Of a stretch of 7,686 nt of DNA, positions 6,490-7,686 are shown piece after piece (position 1 is the stretch's first letter; each line of letters opens with the position of its first letter). The DNA is taken from the NCBI GenBank assembly GCA_947460065.1, contig CANHGF010000107.1, positions 1-7,686 on the forward strand, read 5' to 3'. The notes below the pieces were generated by a model that had not been told where the DNA came from, did no database searches, and saw only the letters and a program-made list of their open reading frames with translations. The DNA comes from Comamonadaceae bacterium. GTDB taxonomy: Bacteria > Pseudomonadota > Gammaproteobacteria > Burkholderiales > Burkholderiaceae_C. The translations under genes and the position numbers were made by a program.

Positions 6490-7556
6490 GCGGCCGCCCC
6501 GTATTGGGTCTGCACCCATTCACGGTAGGCGCCGCTTTGCACCCGCTCCACCCAACCCGGATGGTCCAGGTACCAGCGCACGGTTTTGCGGATGCCGCTG
6601 TCGAAGGTCTCGGCCGGCTTCCAGCCCAGTTCCTGATGCAGGCGGCTGGCGTCGATCGCATAGCGTCGGTCATGGCCGGGCCGGTCAGTCACATGGGTAA
6701 TCTGTGTGCGATAGGACTGCCCGTCGGCACGCGGTCGCAACTCGTCGAGCAACTGGCAAACCGTGTGCACGATCTCGATATTGGCTTTTTCGTTCCAGCC
6801 GCCTACGTTGTAGACCTGACCCACCCGGCCGGCCTGCAGCACCCGGCAGATGGCACTGCAGTGGTCCTTCACATAAAGCCAGTCCCGCACCTGCAGACCG
6901 TCCCCGTAAACCGGCAGGGGTTTACCGGCCAGGGCGTTGACGATCATCAGCGGGATCAGCTTTTCCGGAAAATGAAAGGGCCCATAGTTGTTGCTGCAGT
7001 TGGTGGTCAGCACCGGCAGGCCATAGGTATGGTGGTAGGCGCGCACCAAATGATCGCTGGCGGCCTTGCTGGCCGAATAGGGGCTGTTGGGCTCGTAGCG
7101 ATGGTTCTCAGTGAACGCCGCATCACCGGGCCCCAAGGAGCCGTAAACCTCGTCGGTCGACACATGCAGGAACCGGAAATCCTCGCGCTGGTTTCCCTGC
7201 AACGCGCCCCAGTACTGGCGCACCGCCTCCAGCAGGCGAAAGCTCCCCACCACGTTGGTCTGCACAAAGGCATCTGGACCCAGAATCGAGCGGTCCACAT
7301 GGGATTCGGCCGCAAAGTTAATCACTGCGCGGGGCTGGTGCTCGGCCAGCAACTGCGCGATCAGGCCCTGATCGGCAATATCGCCGCGCACGAAATGGTG
7401 ACGGGCATCGCCCTGCAAGCTAGCCAGGGTTTCCAGATTGCCCGCATAGGTGAGCTTGTCGACATTGACGACAGGCTCGGCATCTGGCTGCGCCAGCCAA
7501 TCGAGCACGAAATTGGCGCCGATGAAGCCGGCACCACCAGTCACAAGGAGGGTCAT
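6486..7556 (-). CDS. rfbB: RfbB/RmlB, dTDP-glucose 4,6-dehydratase
   Basis: Second enzyme of dTDP-L-rhamnose synthesis; it converts dTDP-glucose to dTDP-4-keto-6-deoxyglucose with tightly bound NAD. The 356 residues match the family (350-360). Motifs in order are the nucleotide-binding TGGAGFIG (6-13), DKLTYAGN (33-40), FAAESHVDRSI (81-91), STDEVYGSLG (133-142) with catalytic Thr134-Asp135-Glu136, YSASK (160-164) with Tyr160 and Lys164, NCSNNYGP (186-193), and RDWLYVKDH (224-232). The start has AGGA 6 bases upstream. It is the first gene of the rhamnose operon, and its stop overlaps the rfbD start by 4 bases. Confidence 0.97.
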   Translation of the reverse strand: MTLLVTGGAGFIGANFVLDWLAQPDAEPVVNVDKLTYAGNLETLASLQGDARHHFVRGDIADQGLIAQLLAEHQPRAVINFAAESHVDRSILGPDAFVQTNVVGSFRLLEAVRQYWGALQGNQREDFRFLHVSTDEVYGSLGPGDAAFTENHRYEPNSPYSASKAASDHLVRAYHHTYGLPVLTTNCSNNYGPFHFPEKLIPLMIVNALAGKPLPVYGDGLQVRDWLYVKDHCSAICRVLQAGRVGQVYNVGGWNEKANIEIVHTVCQLLDELRPRADGQSYRTQITHVTDRPGHDRRYAIDASRLHQELGWKPAETFDSGIRKTVRWYLDHPGWVERVQSGAYREWVQTQYGAAA

Positions 7557-7686
7557 ACAGTATCCTGCGCCAAGCCAGCCAATCAGGCCTGGATCACCGC
7601 AGAGATTCTAAGCCCCGGCTCCAGCCGGTGGGCCCTCAACCCCCTGGCAAGTGCTGACTCGGGCCGACTTGGCCGCCGCCTCCCGC
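7557..7686 (-). promoter_or_regulatory. Leader and candidate promoter of the rfbBDAC operon
   Basis: Bases 7557-7686 hold no gene I can support. On the - strand TAGAAT (7605-7610), inside CTTAGAATC, is a good -10 match about 49 bases before the rfbB ATG. No clear -35 lies 17 bases further up; TTGAGG is there but about 23 bases away. CCGGCT (7615-7620) and AGCCGG (7623-7628) form a dyad just upstream of the -10, which could be a regulator site or chance in GC-rich DNA. Confidence 0.4.

Noticed and set aside
6490..6519. N-terminal extension of rfbD to an upstream ATG
   Set aside because: The added ten residues do not resemble the family. The GTG at 6489 gives a standard 4-base overlap, and the catalytic residue numbering matches the Salmonella enzyme.
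7632..7686. Possible C-terminal end of another - strand gene before the rfbB leader
   Set aside because: Two frames stay open from the window edge for short distances, but the pieces are too short and compositionally biased to assign.
1..7686. CRISPR arrays, tRNA or rRNA genes, insertion sequences, prophage or defence genes
   Set aside because: No spaced direct repeats, cloverleaf-like segments, transposase motifs or terminal repeats were seen on either strand.

Overview
The window is chromosomal DNA of high GC content. It looks like a betaproteobacterium of the order Burkholderiales, most likely family Comamonadaceae. This inference rests on three things: the arginine-sensitive-type ArgB, an H-NS relative with an RGRP linker, and a SlmA nucleoid occlusion protein close to argB. 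No species can be named from the sequence alone.

Left part (1-1897, + strand): the 3' end of flgL (hook-filament junction protein) runs directly into a motA-motB stator pair. Both junctions are 4-base ATGA overlaps. The three genes therefore form the tail of a flagellar hook operon that carries its own proton-driven stator. The MotB is short, with a compressed segment between its membrane helix and its peptidoglycan-binding domain.

Middle (1956-4140, - strand): slmA converges on motB. Upstream of it lie argB (second step of arginine synthesis) and a small H-NS-family nucleoid protein. A perfect 24-base palindrome followed by five T residues ends the H-NS transcript only 20 bases before the argB start codon. 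The AT-rich stretch 4038-4145 upstream of the H-NS gene is the main non-coding region. It holds promoter-like hexamers and several inverted repeats.

Right part (4146-7556, - strand): a complete dTDP-L-rhamnose operon in transcription order rfbB-rfbD-rfbA-rfbC (rmlBDAC), tightly packed with a 4-base overlap and 7- and 3-base gaps. It converts glucose-1-phosphate and dTTP into dTDP-L-rhamnose for surface polysaccharide. A -10-like element lies upstream of rfbB at 7605-7610. The last 130 bases contain no gene that I can support.

All genes belong to well-known families, and I found no convincing undescribed system. The points most worth a second look are the stator pair joined to flgL, the unusual MotB linker, and the control regions around the H-NS gene and argB.
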